In this document: piece by piece, positions 18,191 through 26,491 of the stretch
Layout of the letters: each line of letters begins with the position of its first letter
Position numbering within the stretch: the first letter of the stretch is position 1
DNA from: JAHBWV01 sp964588385
GTDB taxonomy: Bacteria > Planctomycetota > Phycisphaerae > Phycisphaerales > UBA1924
NCBI GenBank assembly: GCA_964588385.1
Contig: CAZPPG010000013.1
Coordinates: 1-64,000 of the forward strand
DNA length: 64,000 nt
Direction of reading: 5' to 3'
Position numbers and translations under genes: made by a program
The notes under the pieces: generated by a model
What the model was told of the DNA's origin: nothing
What the model saw: only the letters and a program-made list of their open reading frames with translations
Database searches by the model: none

Positions 18191-18652
18191 TCAGAAGAAT
18201 CGCAGTGTCATGGGATACCGGAAGTACTCCCCTCGGTGTGCGGCCTGCGCGGCAAGAACCGTGCCGACGATGCCGAGGGCAAGAAGGCCGAACCCGCCGA
18301 GGATGGCTCCGAGGCCGAGTGTGATAAACCCGACCGGCACAAGCAGAAGCGTGTAGATAAGCAGGGAGAGCTGGAAGCGAATGGCCTCCATCCCGTGATC
18401 GTCGAGGAAAGGAGAGTCCTTGCGGCGGATCGCCCACATGATCAGCGCCCACACGACGGGGAGACCGGTGAAGAGCATGAGCAGGGAGGAGAGGTGGGTG
18501 AACATGGCGTACATACGTTCACCCTCGACCGCGTCGGGATCGATGTACCGGTCCCGTTCCGTCCCGGGGTGGGTGCGACCGCCCGTCCAAGCGAAACCGG
18601 AGACATTGTCGAAGGGATTGCGAGCCACGCGCTCCATGCTATCTGCCTCCAT
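18191..18652 (-). CDS. Small membrane protein, DUF4870-like
   Basis: About 153 residues. It starts at 18652 (MEADSMERVARNPFDNV), or 15 bp later at 18637. The pattern is an N-terminal polar part, then E-R-M-Y-A-M-F-T-H-L-S-S-L and two or three membrane helices, with W-A-I-R-R-K-D-S-P-F-L-D-D-H between helices. This is the signature of the DUF4870/Tic20-like family (helix, K-x-x-S-P-F-V-x-x-H-x-x-E/Q-A, helix). Its function is not established. It ends 51 bp upstream of the TolC-like gene and may be cotranscribed with it. Confidence 0.8.
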   Translation of the reverse strand: MEADSMERVARNPFDNVSGFAWTGGRTHPGTERDRYIDPDAVEGERMYAMFTHLSSLLMLFTGLPVVWALIMWAIRRKDSPFLDDHGMEAIRFQLSLLIYTLLLVPVGFITLGLGAILGGFGLLALGIVGTVLAAQAAHRGEYFRYPMTLRFF

Positions 18653-18730
18653 GGGCCGAACGAAGGCCGGCGTCAACGGGCATGATTGGCAAACCGAAGA
18701 AGCCGGTTTCGGACGCGGAGAGAGGTGGGC

Positions 18731-18766
18731 CAAAAACAAACGTCGCCGGACGTGAATCCGGCGACG
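18731..18766 (-). terminator. Rho-independent terminator (minus strand)
   Basis: A perfect 10-bp stem, CGTCGCCGGA (18741-18750) with TCCGGCGACG (18757-18766), has a 6-nt loop. On the minus strand it is followed by TTTGTTTTTGG (complement of 18730-18740). It is placed to end transcription of the small exported protein gene at 18881-19357, isolating it from the DUF4870 gene. Confidence 0.88.
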
Positions 18767-18880
18767 CAAGGTGGTGTGGCCAGACAAGGTGTGAGTGGCG
18801 AATCTCGCCCGGCCACGCGAAAGTGGACTTTCTGAGGTGCCGCGGGGGCTCGGGCCTCCCTGCCAGACCGTGAGCGTGAT

Positions 18881-19357
18881 TCACGCCAGTTCTGCGGCCT
18901 GCCCTCCGGAGAGTCGCGAGACGATCACGAGAAACAGTCCTCCGAAACCCAGCACCGCGACGGTTCCGAGGAAGATTCTGACGATCACGGCCTTTGCCGA
19001 GAGCCGCAGACGCGTGCCGGTCTGCACCGAGTCAAGCCGCGAGAGCGTTGACCGGTTGATGGAAGCTGACATCGCCTCATCCAGCCCGCCCGAGACTTGA
19101 ACGCCCGTACGAGCTCCAAATGGATCTCCCAGCCCGACGACGGTGTTCACGCTGGAACCCGACTGGTACGTGGAGTCGGTCAAGGAGTCGGAGGTCTTGT
19201 CCAAGATCGAGTCCGAAGCCTTATGGACCGACATCACCCGCGAAGCGTCGACGGGCACCGAACGGACGGCAACTTCCTCGCCATCCTGAGCAAACGCACC
19301 GAAGGCGACAACGATCGACGCGATCGACGCAAACAAGAGTTTGGTCCGAACACTCAT
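18881..19357 (-). CDS. Exported protein of unknown function with one C-terminal membrane helix
   Basis: 158 residues from ATG 19357. A clear signal peptide ends A-F-A-Q (residues ~5-24). A Ser/Thr/Asp-rich segment follows (ASDSILDKTSDSLTDSTYQS), then a Gly-rich stretch, then a hydrophobic helix near the C-terminus (IVRIFLGTVAVLGFGGLFLVIV). It would sit in the inner membrane with the polar part outside. I recognise no family. A strong terminator lies 115 bp downstream, so it is probably a single-gene unit. An ATG six codons upstream (19375) is the alternative start. Confidence 0.65.
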   Translation of the reverse strand: MSVRTKLLFASIASIVVAFGAFAQDGEEVAVRSVPVDASRVMSVHKASDSILDKTSDSLTDSTYQSGSSVNTVVGLGDPFGARTGVQVSGGLDEAMSASINRSTLSRLDSVQTGTRLRLSAKAVIVRIFLGTVAVLGFGGLFLVIVSRLSGGQAAELA

Positions 19358-19416
19358 GGCCACCCCGCCAATCACTTTACATACCCGATCTTATTCCGAA
19401 CAAATAGACAGCGACG

Positions 19417-19450
19417 CCGGAGTCACGTGAGAAGGAGGGAGTGACTCCGG
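19417..19450. other. Inverted repeat of unknown role
   Basis: A perfect 10-bp inverted repeat, CCGGAGTCAC (19417-19426) and GTGACTCCGG (19441-19450), has a 14-nt purine-rich loop. It sits upstream of the small exported protein (start 19357) and downstream of the minus-strand gene ending at 19581. Neither side has a T-tract, so it may be a protein-binding site, a leader hairpin or a weak terminator. Confidence 0.5.
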
Positions 19451-19580
19451 TAACTGGTAAGGTGCGCCGCAGAATGAAAAAGACCAGAAAAATAGAGGAG
19501 ATTTTCCGCCTATCCGGCCTGCCTCGCAACCGATTGCCTCACATATGCCGTACCGACGTGCAGCCGGAGGATGTGCGCGA

Positions 19581-20717
19581 TCAGTGCCCGAAGAGGTTCT
19601 TCTCGCCGAAGAGACCTTGGGCCTCAAAGTATGCGAGGGCTTCGGCAACCGACGCGAAGATACGTGTCGACGTCTCCGTGATGAACGGCGACGGATTCTT
19701 CTTGGGCTTCCATACGACGTAGACCTCTTTGCCGTGCTCAAACGCGTGCTGAAGCTCACGCTCGACGCCCGAAGAGAGCCCGGGGATGTCCTTTCCGCCC
19801 GCTCCGGGGAGTTCAGGAACATACGAAACGATCATGTCGGACTGATCAATGAGCTTGAAGTCGCGCATGTAGATCTGGCCGTCGATATCGCCGGCGATGT
19901 CGAGCACCTCGCGAACACTGACTCGGATGGGGTCCTTGGATGCCTTGCTGCCTCCAAAGGAGTGCGGCTCAACATCGAGGAACTCCTGTCCGCTGCGCGC
20001 CGCGGCGATCGCGCGATCAAGCAGCAGCTTCTCGTCCACATCGCCTGGATCGAAGGTGATGAAGTGCTTGGCGAGTTCGGCGCGGAATGCGTCAATTTCC
20101 GCGAGAACCTCGGGCATGTCCACGACGTGGCTCATCGGGAACGAGGGATACACGCGCTTCATGCCGGGTCGACAGACAAGGCGGAATGCGGTGCGCGTCG
20201 TCGGCTCGTGGCGGCCCCGGCTGAGAATATAGAAGCGAGAGCCGGGAATCGCCTGGCTCATCAGTTCGGTCGCCAGGATCTCCTCTTCGCGCCAGACCAT
20301 GCAGTCCTTGAGCGTGGCGTCGATGACATGCTCCGCGTGCAGCCTGTGGTGCACGACCTCGATGTTGTCCACAAGACAGATGAACACGTCCGGATTCAGC
20401 AGTCGGATCTGATCGAAATCGAACGCGCTGAAGAGCCCGTGGCGCCAGCGGAAGGTCGCGTGTGTGTTCACGATCAGATTGGGAATGTCGCGGCTTGCGG
20501 AGATGATGTCCTTGAAAGCCGCACGGCGCAGAGAGTTGAGCCGGGACCACGGCAGGTCGAGAATCTTGCCCGCGGGGACGTCCCGGGCCTCGCGGTACAT
20601 CATGTCACCGACGTGAAAGTTGGCGATGGTCTCGCCCTGCTGGCCCGCGAACGCACGCACCTGCTCAAGAAATGGCTTCTTTTCTACGCCGATCTGACCT
20701 GTCACGATCACACGCAT
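19581..20717 (-). CDS. Adenylate-kinase-like P-loop protein fused to deoxyribosyltransferase-like domain
   Basis: 378 residues from ATG 20717 (MRVIVTGQIGVEKKPF). The N-terminal ~200 residues follow an archaeal-type adenylate kinase layout (strand, P-loop-like G-x-I-G-x-E-K-K, then H-V-G-D-M-M-Y, N-T-H-A-T-F-R-W and D-V-F-I-C-L-V-D). The Walker A is degenerate: the last Gly is Glu and Ser/Thr after Lys is Lys. Residues ~275-345 (IDQSDMIVSY; GLSSGVERELQHAFEHGKEV) resemble nucleoside 2-deoxyribosyltransferase or related Rossmann-like nucleotide-processing folds. A role in nucleotide sensing or salvage is an inference, and no partner gene is adjacent. An in-frame start at 20819 is less likely because its first 34 residues look non-coding. 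Confidence 0.6.
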   Translation of the reverse strand: MRVIVTGQIGVEKKPFLEQVRAFAGQQGETIANFHVGDMMYREARDVPAGKILDLPWSRLNSLRRAAFKDIISASRDIPNLIVNTHATFRWRHGLFSAFDFDQIRLLNPDVFICLVDNIEVVHHRLHAEHVIDATLKDCMVWREEEILATELMSQAIPGSRFYILSRGRHEPTTRTAFRLVCRPGMKRVYPSFPMSHVVDMPEVLAEIDAFRAELAKHFITFDPGDVDEKLLLDRAIAAARSGQEFLDVEPHSFGGSKASKDPIRVSVREVLDIAGDIDGQIYMRDFKLIDQSDMIVSYVPELPGAGGKDIPGLSSGVERELQHAFEHGKEVYVVWKPKKNPSPFITETSTRIFASVAEALAYFEAQGLFGEKNLFGH

Positions 20718-20894
20718 CGACTGGGACCTCGCGGTTGAGGGAGGAGTCCGGAAGGTATCCGGAGACAGCGCATCGGTGCGCGGCGGCCCGATCCGTGGGG
20801 CAGAGTCTAGGGCAATCAAAGGCCGCGCCGACTCGGCGCAACCCGGAGATTTCGTGGGATGGCGGCCTCTCGCGCAACGCCTGGCGCGTCGGGG

Positions 20895-22283
20895 TCAGTC
20901 GTTCGCCGCTTCGGCGGCCTCCGAGGTCTCGCCCTCGGCATCCTCGTCCTGCGGCGTTCGAGTGCGCTCGGAGCGGACGCGGATCCGAGCGACTCTGGTC
21001 GGTTCCGCATCGATGACCTCGACTTCTATATCGGCGAGGTTGAATAGCTCACCCTTGGCGGGGATGCGACCGAGATTGACGGTCACGAACCCTCCGACCG
21101 TGTCGTAGTCCTCCGACTCGGGGAACTCGACACCGATACAGGCCAGATGGTCATTGGCGTCGTCGATGTAGGTCCTCGCGTCGATGTCGGCGGAGCGGGC
21201 GTCGGCGTCGATGGAGGGAGGCTCTGGGCCGTCGATGCCGACCTCGTACTCATCCTGGATCTCGCCGAAGACCTCCTCCACGATATCCTCGATCGTCACA
21301 AGGCCCGCGGTGCCGCCGAACTCGTCAGCGACGATCGCGATGTGCACCTTCTTCGCCAGGAGCTCGCGGAGCAGCTCACGTACGGTCTTGGTTTCGGGCA
21401 CGAAGATCGCGGGGCGGAGAATCTCTCGGAAGTTGAAGGCGTGCTGCGGAGGATGGTCGCCCGCGAGCCAGCGCATCAGGTCCTTCACGTAGAAGATTCC
21501 GACGATGTGGTCCAGGTCGTCCTCGTAGACAGGGATGCGGCTGTGGCCGATCTCACGAACGGTACGGATCAGATCGCCAAGGTTCGTCGTGATGTCTATT
21601 GCTTCGATCTCGGTGCGCGGCGTCATGACCTGCTCGACGGTCGTGGATCGAAACTCCACCACTGCCTCGATCATGTCACGGGCGGACTCGTCAATCTGGC
21701 CGTCGCGCTGCACCTCATCCACCACCGAGAGGAGCTCTTCCTCCGCAGATTCTGCGACATCGGCGTCGGTTCGGCCGGAGAGGCGACGCACCACCTCATC
21801 GGTGAACGATGCGATCCGGCGTACCGGCCACATCACCGCATAAATCAGACGGATCGGACGCGACATCGCGAGCACCGTGGACTCGGGCACGTGATTGGCG
21901 ATGCTCTGGGGAATCACTGCGCCGAAGATCAGGATCGATATCGCCGAGATTACCACGCCGATCGCCGGCTGGAGAACACCAATCGTCTCCGGAACTCGCG
22001 CGGGCCCGTCCGCGTGTGACAAGCGCGTGATCAGCCAGAGCACGGCGGCGACGGCCACGACCAGGTTGCTGAGGATCCGCGGGAGAAGAATCGAGTTCGC
22101 ATGCCCCCCGAGGTCCTCCAGGATGTGACGCACACGCGCCGATACCGCTCGCGAACGCTTCAGCCCCGCAAGTTCTTCCAGCTTCACGCGCGATGTGTCG
22201 CGCAGGCACAGGTAGGCGGTCGAGAGCACTCCGCTGCATATCGTCGCGACGATTGCGATCCAAAGCCAGACGCCTGGAGTCAT
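20895..22283 (-). CDS. CNNM/CorC-HlyC family membrane protein with CBS pair
   Basis: 462 residues. The N-terminal CNNM domain has membrane helices (residues ~3-25, ~65-85, ~100-125). The CBS pair follows (VEQVMTPRTEIEAIDI and HIAIVADEFGGTAGLVTIED), then the C-terminal CorC/HlyC domain (DTVGGFVTVNLGRIPAKGE). Relatives are linked to magnesium or cobalt efflux and bind nucleotides through the CBS domains. The C-terminal tail is acidic (EDAEGETSEAAE). The ATG overlaps the ybeY stop (ATGA, 22280-22283), so translation is probably coupled. The ybeY-corC pairing is common in bacteria. Confidence 0.9.
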   Translation of the reverse strand: MTPGVWLWIAIVATICSGVLSTAYLCLRDTSRVKLEELAGLKRSRAVSARVRHILEDLGGHANSILLPRILSNLVVAVAAVLWLITRLSHADGPARVPETIGVLQPAIGVVISAISILIFGAVIPQSIANHVPESTVLAMSRPIRLIYAVMWPVRRIASFTDEVVRRLSGRTDADVAESAEEELLSVVDEVQRDGQIDESARDMIEAVVEFRSTTVEQVMTPRTEIEAIDITTNLGDLIRTVREIGHSRIPVYEDDLDHIVGIFYVKDLMRWLAGDHPPQHAFNFREILRPAIFVPETKTVRELLRELLAKKVHIAIVADEFGGTAGLVTIEDIVEEVFGEIQDEYEVGIDGPEPPSIDADARSADIDARTYIDDANDHLACIGVEFPESEDYDTVGGFVTVNLGRIPAKGELFNLADIEVEVIDAEPTRVARIRVRSERTRTPQDEDAEGETSEAAEAAND

Positions 22284-22807
22284 GAAACGGACTCCCGTGC
22301 GACGGGCATGGAGAAGATCGCTCCGAGTCCGGCAGCGGACAAAATGCGATCCTCGCGGGCATGCATCTCCCGATAGCCGTCCTCGTCGTGGTCGTCGTGG
22401 CCCAACACATGTAGCAATCCGTGGATCACGTACAGCGTCATCTCGACTTCCACCGGGATGGATCGACTCGATGACTGGCGTTCGGCCTCGTCGATGCAGA
22501 CGATCAGGTCAACATCGAAAGGCGAAGAGACGTCGGCCGGATCCTCTCGCAGGTCGAAGGTCAGGACATCCGTCGTTCCCGGGATGCCGGAGTGCCGCTC
22601 ATGGAGAGCCGCCATCTCGCCATCGCGAACCAACCGAACCCTCACTTCACCGGCGAGCGGCGTCTCAACGCCGAGGACCTCGAGCGCTCTCAGAATGTGG
22701 ACCTGGAGGGGTGCGAGGAACATCGCGTCACCCGCACTCGAAACCGATAGGTCGAGACAGAGCGTCCCCGAGCGCATACTTGGAGGTCGTTCTTCCTGTT
22801 CGCTCAT
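22280..22807 (-). CDS. ybeY: Endoribonuclease YbeY (rRNA maturation)
   Basis: About 175 residues from ATG 22807 (MSEQEERPPSMRSG); an alternative is the next ATG. The zinc-binding signature H-x3-H-x5-H is intact in HGLLHVLGHDDH, with the preceding T-D-V-L-T-F-D-L strand of the family. YbeY is a single-strand-specific RNase needed for 16S 3'-end maturation and ribosome quality control. It overlaps the CorC-like gene by 4 bp. phoH, its usual upstream neighbour, is not adjacent. Confidence 0.92.
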   Translation of the reverse strand: MSEQEERPPSMRSGTLCLDLSVSSAGDAMFLAPLQVHILRALEVLGVETPLAGEVRVRLVRDGEMAALHERHSGIPGTTDVLTFDLREDPADVSSPFDVDLIVCIDEAERQSSSRSIPVEVEMTLYVIHGLLHVLGHDDHDEDGYREMHAREDRILSAAGLGAIFSMPVARESVS

Positions 22808-22993
22808 AGCACTGCTCAGGCGCAACCGCGGGCCAGCAAACACGTACCAAACATGAAGAGCCCTGACGAGTGCAGTGTAGAGCGTCCGGGCTGCTCCGAC
22901 CAGATCGGCCTAGGGAAAGGAGCAACCCTTCTCGTTGGATCAGCTATGCGTTCGTAGTCCGTAAGTTATTGAAGCGATGAATCTTGCGCGTCT

Positions 22994-24397
22994 TCAGCGT
23001 GCGGGAATAGAGGAGACTAGCCGCGACACGATCGTCGCGAGGGGGACATCGGACTGCTGCGACCCATCCTCCAGATCCTTCACGGTCGCGTGGGTGGCCG
23101 ACTCGAGAATGACGGCAAATCGACTGCCACACGAGACCGCGTCCTTCAGAAGCTTTCCGATGTTGCCCGTCGCTTTGTAGGAGTGGCGGGCGTGCAAACC
23201 GCTCGCTCGAAGGTTGGCGACGAGCGGAGCCACTTGGGCGGCAGCTTCCGGAGTGCCGTTCGAGATCACGAAGGCGTCGGGTCGGGCCCCGGTCTTCCCC
23301 AGCAACGGGGTGCCAACGGGCATCAGACCCCGCTCCTCCAGGACGAGCGAGAGGACGACATCGCCCATCCCGAAGCCAACTGCGGGTGTCGCGGGACCGC
23401 CAAAGAGCTCGACAAGTCCGTCGTAACGCCCCCCCCCGGCGATGGCTCGCTCCTTGCCGCCGGCCTCATGCACCTCAAACACCATCCCGGTGTAGTACGC
23501 CAGCCCGCGCACGATCGAGAGGTCGAAGTCGATCCAGTCGAGAACTCCCGCGGCGGTAACGGCCCTCACCAGCGGCGCGACCGCTTCGGAAAAGAACGTG
23601 AGATCGAGCACGTCCTCAGCCCCAGTGCCGGGCGGATTGTCGATTGTGACTCGTATGAGACCCTTCTGAAAGACCTCCGCCTGCTGAGTGGAGAAGCCGA
23701 ACGCCGCGAGCTTCGCCGCGAACTCCTCCGGTTTCATCTTGCCCTTGGCATCAAGCAGCGTGAACAAGTCGGTGTGACGGGCCTCGGGAACCCCGCGGCT
23801 TGCGAGCCACATCGAGAGCGCGTGCCGGTGGTTGACCTTCACGCGGATGTCCCCGGATGTCAGGCCCAGCTCACGCAGGAAGCCGATGCAGCAGGAGATG
23901 ACCTCCGCGTCGGCGCGGGCCCTGGCGAGCTGCTTGACATCCTCCGGCGCATCGTCGGGCACGTCCAGACCGAGGAAGTCCGCGTTCCACTGCAGAAACT
24001 CGCGTAGCCGGCCTCGCTGCGGGCGCTCGGCGCGAAAGAACGGGCCGGCCATGAACCATTTGGTCGGACGCGGAAGCTGCTTGGCTTGCGCCGCGTACAT
24101 CCGGGCCAGGGTCGGCGTGAACTCAGGGCGAAGGGCGTAATCGTCCTCGCCGCCGGCGCGCCGAAACGAGAAGAGCTCTGAGATGATGCCCTCACCCGAC
24201 TTGACCGTGTAAAGATCCAGGTGCTCAAAGGTCGGCCCGTCGATCTCATCGAACCCGAATCGCACGGACGCGGAGCGCCACGCTTCGGTGATGAAGCGGC
24301 GTTTGGCGGCATCGGCGGGATAGAGATCACGCGTCCCCTTGGGGGCCTGAAACGACGTGCGGGTTCTGGGGATGGAAGGGGGCTGCGTGTCAGACAT
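22994..24397 (-). CDS. hisS: Histidyl-tRNA synthetase
   Basis: 467 residues from ATG 24397 (MSDTQPPSIPRTRTSFQAPK). Class II motifs are present: motif 1 region (ITEAWRSASVRFGFDEID), motif 2 (FMAGPFFRAERPQRGRLREF), the histidine-specific RGLAYYTGMVFEV loop, and motif 3 (AVGFGMGDVV). The C-terminal anticodon-binding domain follows (ARHSYKATGNIGKLLKDA). It charges tRNA-His. An in-frame ATG three codons upstream is possible. It is divergent from the TPR protein gene. Confidence 0.96.
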   Translation of the reverse strand: MSDTQPPSIPRTRTSFQAPKGTRDLYPADAAKRRFITEAWRSASVRFGFDEIDGPTFEHLDLYTVKSGEGIISELFSFRRAGGEDDYALRPEFTPTLARMYAAQAKQLPRPTKWFMAGPFFRAERPQRGRLREFLQWNADFLGLDVPDDAPEDVKQLARARADAEVISCCIGFLRELGLTSGDIRVKVNHRHALSMWLASRGVPEARHTDLFTLLDAKGKMKPEEFAAKLAAFGFSTQQAEVFQKGLIRVTIDNPPGTGAEDVLDLTFFSEAVAPLVRAVTAAGVLDWIDFDLSIVRGLAYYTGMVFEVHEAGGKERAIAGGGRYDGLVELFGGPATPAVGFGMGDVVLSLVLEERGLMPVGTPLLGKTGARPDAFVISNGTPEAAAQVAPLVANLRASGLHARHSYKATGNIGKLLKDAVSCGSRFAVILESATHATVKDLEDGSQQSDVPLATIVSRLVSSIPAR

Positions 24398-24537
24398 AGG
24401 GCGCAAGGGTAGCCCTCGCCGCGTGAATGCCTGAAGTCAGCCGGGTTCGACCGATAGGGTCAAGTCCCGCGTCTGGTCGGGACATTTGTTCGTATACGGT
24501 TGCGAAGCGTCATTGACGCCGGGATGATGGAGGCAGC

Positions 24538-25260
24538 GTGAGTTCACTTCAGCAACGATTTGGCGGCGTCGTTTCGATTGCCGCGATTGCCGGGCTGGCC
24601 GCGGCGATCTGGACTGTGGTCACATACCAACCACCCAAAGAGGCGCTGGAAGCGCAGCGCGAGATGCAGGGCCGCGCTGAGCGGTCTCGCGCGATCGCGG
24701 AGCGCGTCGGGGGCTTCCGGAACGCCGAGTCGCAGATCCGAGCCATGTGGGCAAGCGGACAAGTCGGCGAGGCCCTGCAACTCGCCAGAGAATGGAGTCG
24801 CGGGAACGATCAGGACATCGTGGCCGGTTACTGGCGTATCGCGCTGCTGGTCAACGCGGGCGATCTGGAGAGGGCGCGACGTGTCGCGAGTTCGAGATTT
24901 GCCCTGGTGACGGCGAAGTCCCAGGAACGGCCGGACGATCCGGAAGTGTGGTACTACCGCGGGTGGTACGAGCGAGCGCTCGGCCTCAGCGAGGAGGCAG
25001 AAGCTTCATTTGATACGGCGGTCCAGTTGCTCCGCGCCCAAGGCCCCAAGCGGATGTCGGACGAGGTGTGGCATTACAACATCGCGTGCTACGAAGCGCT
25101 ACGCGGCAACACAGAGGACGGCCTGAATGCGCTTGAGCAAGCGGTCGAACTCGGGTGGGCCGACGTCGCGTGGATGTGCGTCGATCCCGATCTGGCTGGT
25201 CTTCGAGCGCATGAGCGGTTTGTCTCTCTGAGCGTTCGCATGGCCGGGCATGGGGAGTGA
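24538..25260 (+). CDS. Membrane-anchored TPR protein of unknown function
   Basis: 240 residues starting with GTG at 24538. One membrane helix (residues ~10-28, VVSIAAIAGLAAAIWTVVTY) is followed by a polar region with tetratricopeptide-like repeats (AMWASGQVGEALQLAREW; WYYRGWYERALGLSEEAEAS; HYNIACYEALRGNTEDGLNA). TPRs mediate protein-protein contact; the partner is unknown. A short hairpin (GTCCCG/CGGGAC, 24464-24483) lies in the 140-bp divergent region before it. The stop is 7 bp from the convergent lipase-like gene. Confidence 0.75.
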   Translation: MSSLQQRFGGVVSIAAIAGLAAAIWTVVTYQPPKEALEAQREMQGRAERSRAIAERVGGFRNAESQIRAMWASGQVGEALQLAREWSRGNDQDIVAGYWRIALLVNAGDLERARRVASSRFALVTAKSQERPDDPEVWYYRGWYERALGLSEEAEASFDTAVQLLRAQGPKRMSDEVWHYNIACYEALRGNTEDGLNALEQAVELGWADVAWMCVDPDLAGLRAHERFVSLSVRMAGHGE

Positions 25261-25267
25261 CTCGCTT

Positions 25268-26491
25268 CTACCTCGTTGAAGCTGGACCCTGTGGGTCGTC
25301 GAACTCGGCCGCAAGGCGCTCCAGAATGATTGGGATCGCCGGCGGCACGCGTGTCGGCGTGCTTGGGTCGACAGCTCGCCGAAACGTGTCGAGCGGCCCA
25401 ATTGAACCGATCATGTCGCGGTGGTTGGCCGTGACCACGACGGTGTCTTGAATCGTGACTGCTCGCGCGGAGGACTCCGGCACGACGCCGTCTCCAACCT
25501 CAAGCGCCGCACGACGAAGGGCCGCGGCAATCGACTCAACCTCTGCATCCCCGGCGATTCGGCGGAACATCCATGAGTCGGTCAGGGGAGACAGATCGGG
25601 GGGCGTGACGTCCGCCATCCGCGCGATGATGGCCGTCGCAGCGAGACCCTCGGGCAAGGAACGCGAGGTCAGATCCTTCAGATAGTGCGAGCCGGGCATC
25701 AGGTCATCGCCCGCCTCACCGTTCCCGTCGCTGGACCAATCGAGGATGGCGTCGCGATCCTTGCGGTCGGAGTCCAGCCAGCGTTCGACGCGGTCGCGTA
25801 CCTCCGCCAGCGCACGCAGGCGTGCAAAGGGACTGCCTCCGAATGGAGTCCCCAGTGTGATGTAACGCTCGAAACGAGGCCACGAAGCGCGCGCCTTGTC
25901 GAAAGCCGGACGAGTCAGAACATCGAGCGCAAGCAGGCCGCCCATCGAGTGGCACACAAGATCGACGCGTCGGCAGCCCGATGCGCGGAGCGTAGCGAGC
26001 GCATCAGCCAGGAGGTCCGCGGAGCTGACTGCGGCCTGATCATTCGGATAATCGAATCGGACGATCGTGTAACCTGCATCCTGAAGCGCGGGGATGAGTT
26101 CGTCCCAGATCGAGCCGGGTTCATCAAGCCCATGGATCAGAAGGACGACGCGCCCGTCCGGATGAAGAGCGGGAGCGAGAACGGCCGGCGAGACAGCCGC
26201 TTCGCTGTGATCGGCTTGAATCAGATGGAGGCCGTTCGCTCTGACGGGCTTCGCATCGGACGTCCCGATCGCAGCTGAGAGCAGCGTGCCCAGATGACGC
26301 TCCGCTTCTTCAGCGGCGTTGAGCAATCGCTCGCGCCACGCGGCCACGGCATCGGTCGTCCCACGCTCCGACGACGGCGTGGCCGGCGGCGTCAGCGCGC
26401 ACGCGCCGCCCGCGACCACACTCAACGCGAGCATCGGCGCGGATCGGATGTGACGTCGATATGTGATAGACGGTCGCAGTATCTTGGTCAT
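25268..26491 (-). CDS. Alpha/beta-hydrolase, lipase/PGAP1-like
   Basis: 407 residues. The hydrolase core has an oxyanion-region motif L-L-I-H-G-L and a nucleophile elbow V-C-H-S-M-G-G, in which the first Gly of G-x-S-x-G is Cys. There is a plausible acid in V-G-D-G-V-V-P and a His in T-A-N-H-R-D-M, the order used by triacylglycerol lipases and PGAP1-like esterases. The N-terminus has a hydrophobic stretch (MLALSVVAGGACAL) suggesting export or lipidation; a start at 26434 would expose it. The ATG at 26491 overlaps the mlaD stop (ATGA), implying coupled translation and a lipid-related substrate. Confidence 0.75.
   Translation of the reverse strand: MTKILRPSITYRRHIRSAPMLALSVVAGGACALTPPATPSSERGTTDAVAAWRERLLNAAEEAERHLGTLLSAAIGTSDAKPVRANGLHLIQADHSEAAVSPAVLAPALHPDGRVVLLIHGLDEPGSIWDELIPALQDAGYTIVRFDYPNDQAAVSSADLLADALATLRASGCRRVDLVCHSMGGLLALDVLTRPAFDKARASWPRFERYITLGTPFGGSPFARLRALAEVRDRVERWLDSDRKDRDAILDWSSDGNGEAGDDLMPGSHYLKDLTSRSLPEGLAATAIIARMADVTPPDLSPLTDSWMFRRIAGDAEVESIAAALRRAALEVGDGVVPESSARAVTIQDTVVVTANHRDMIGSIGPLDTFRRAVDPSTPTRVPPAIPIILERLAAEFDDPQGPASTR

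Noticed and set aside
19545..20738. 397-codon plus-strand frame
   Set aside because: Antisense to the P-loop/deoxyribosyltransferase-like gene, with no domain signal.
22844..22993. tRNA or small RNA between ybeY and hisS
   Set aside because: Only an imperfect hairpin; no tRNA arms.
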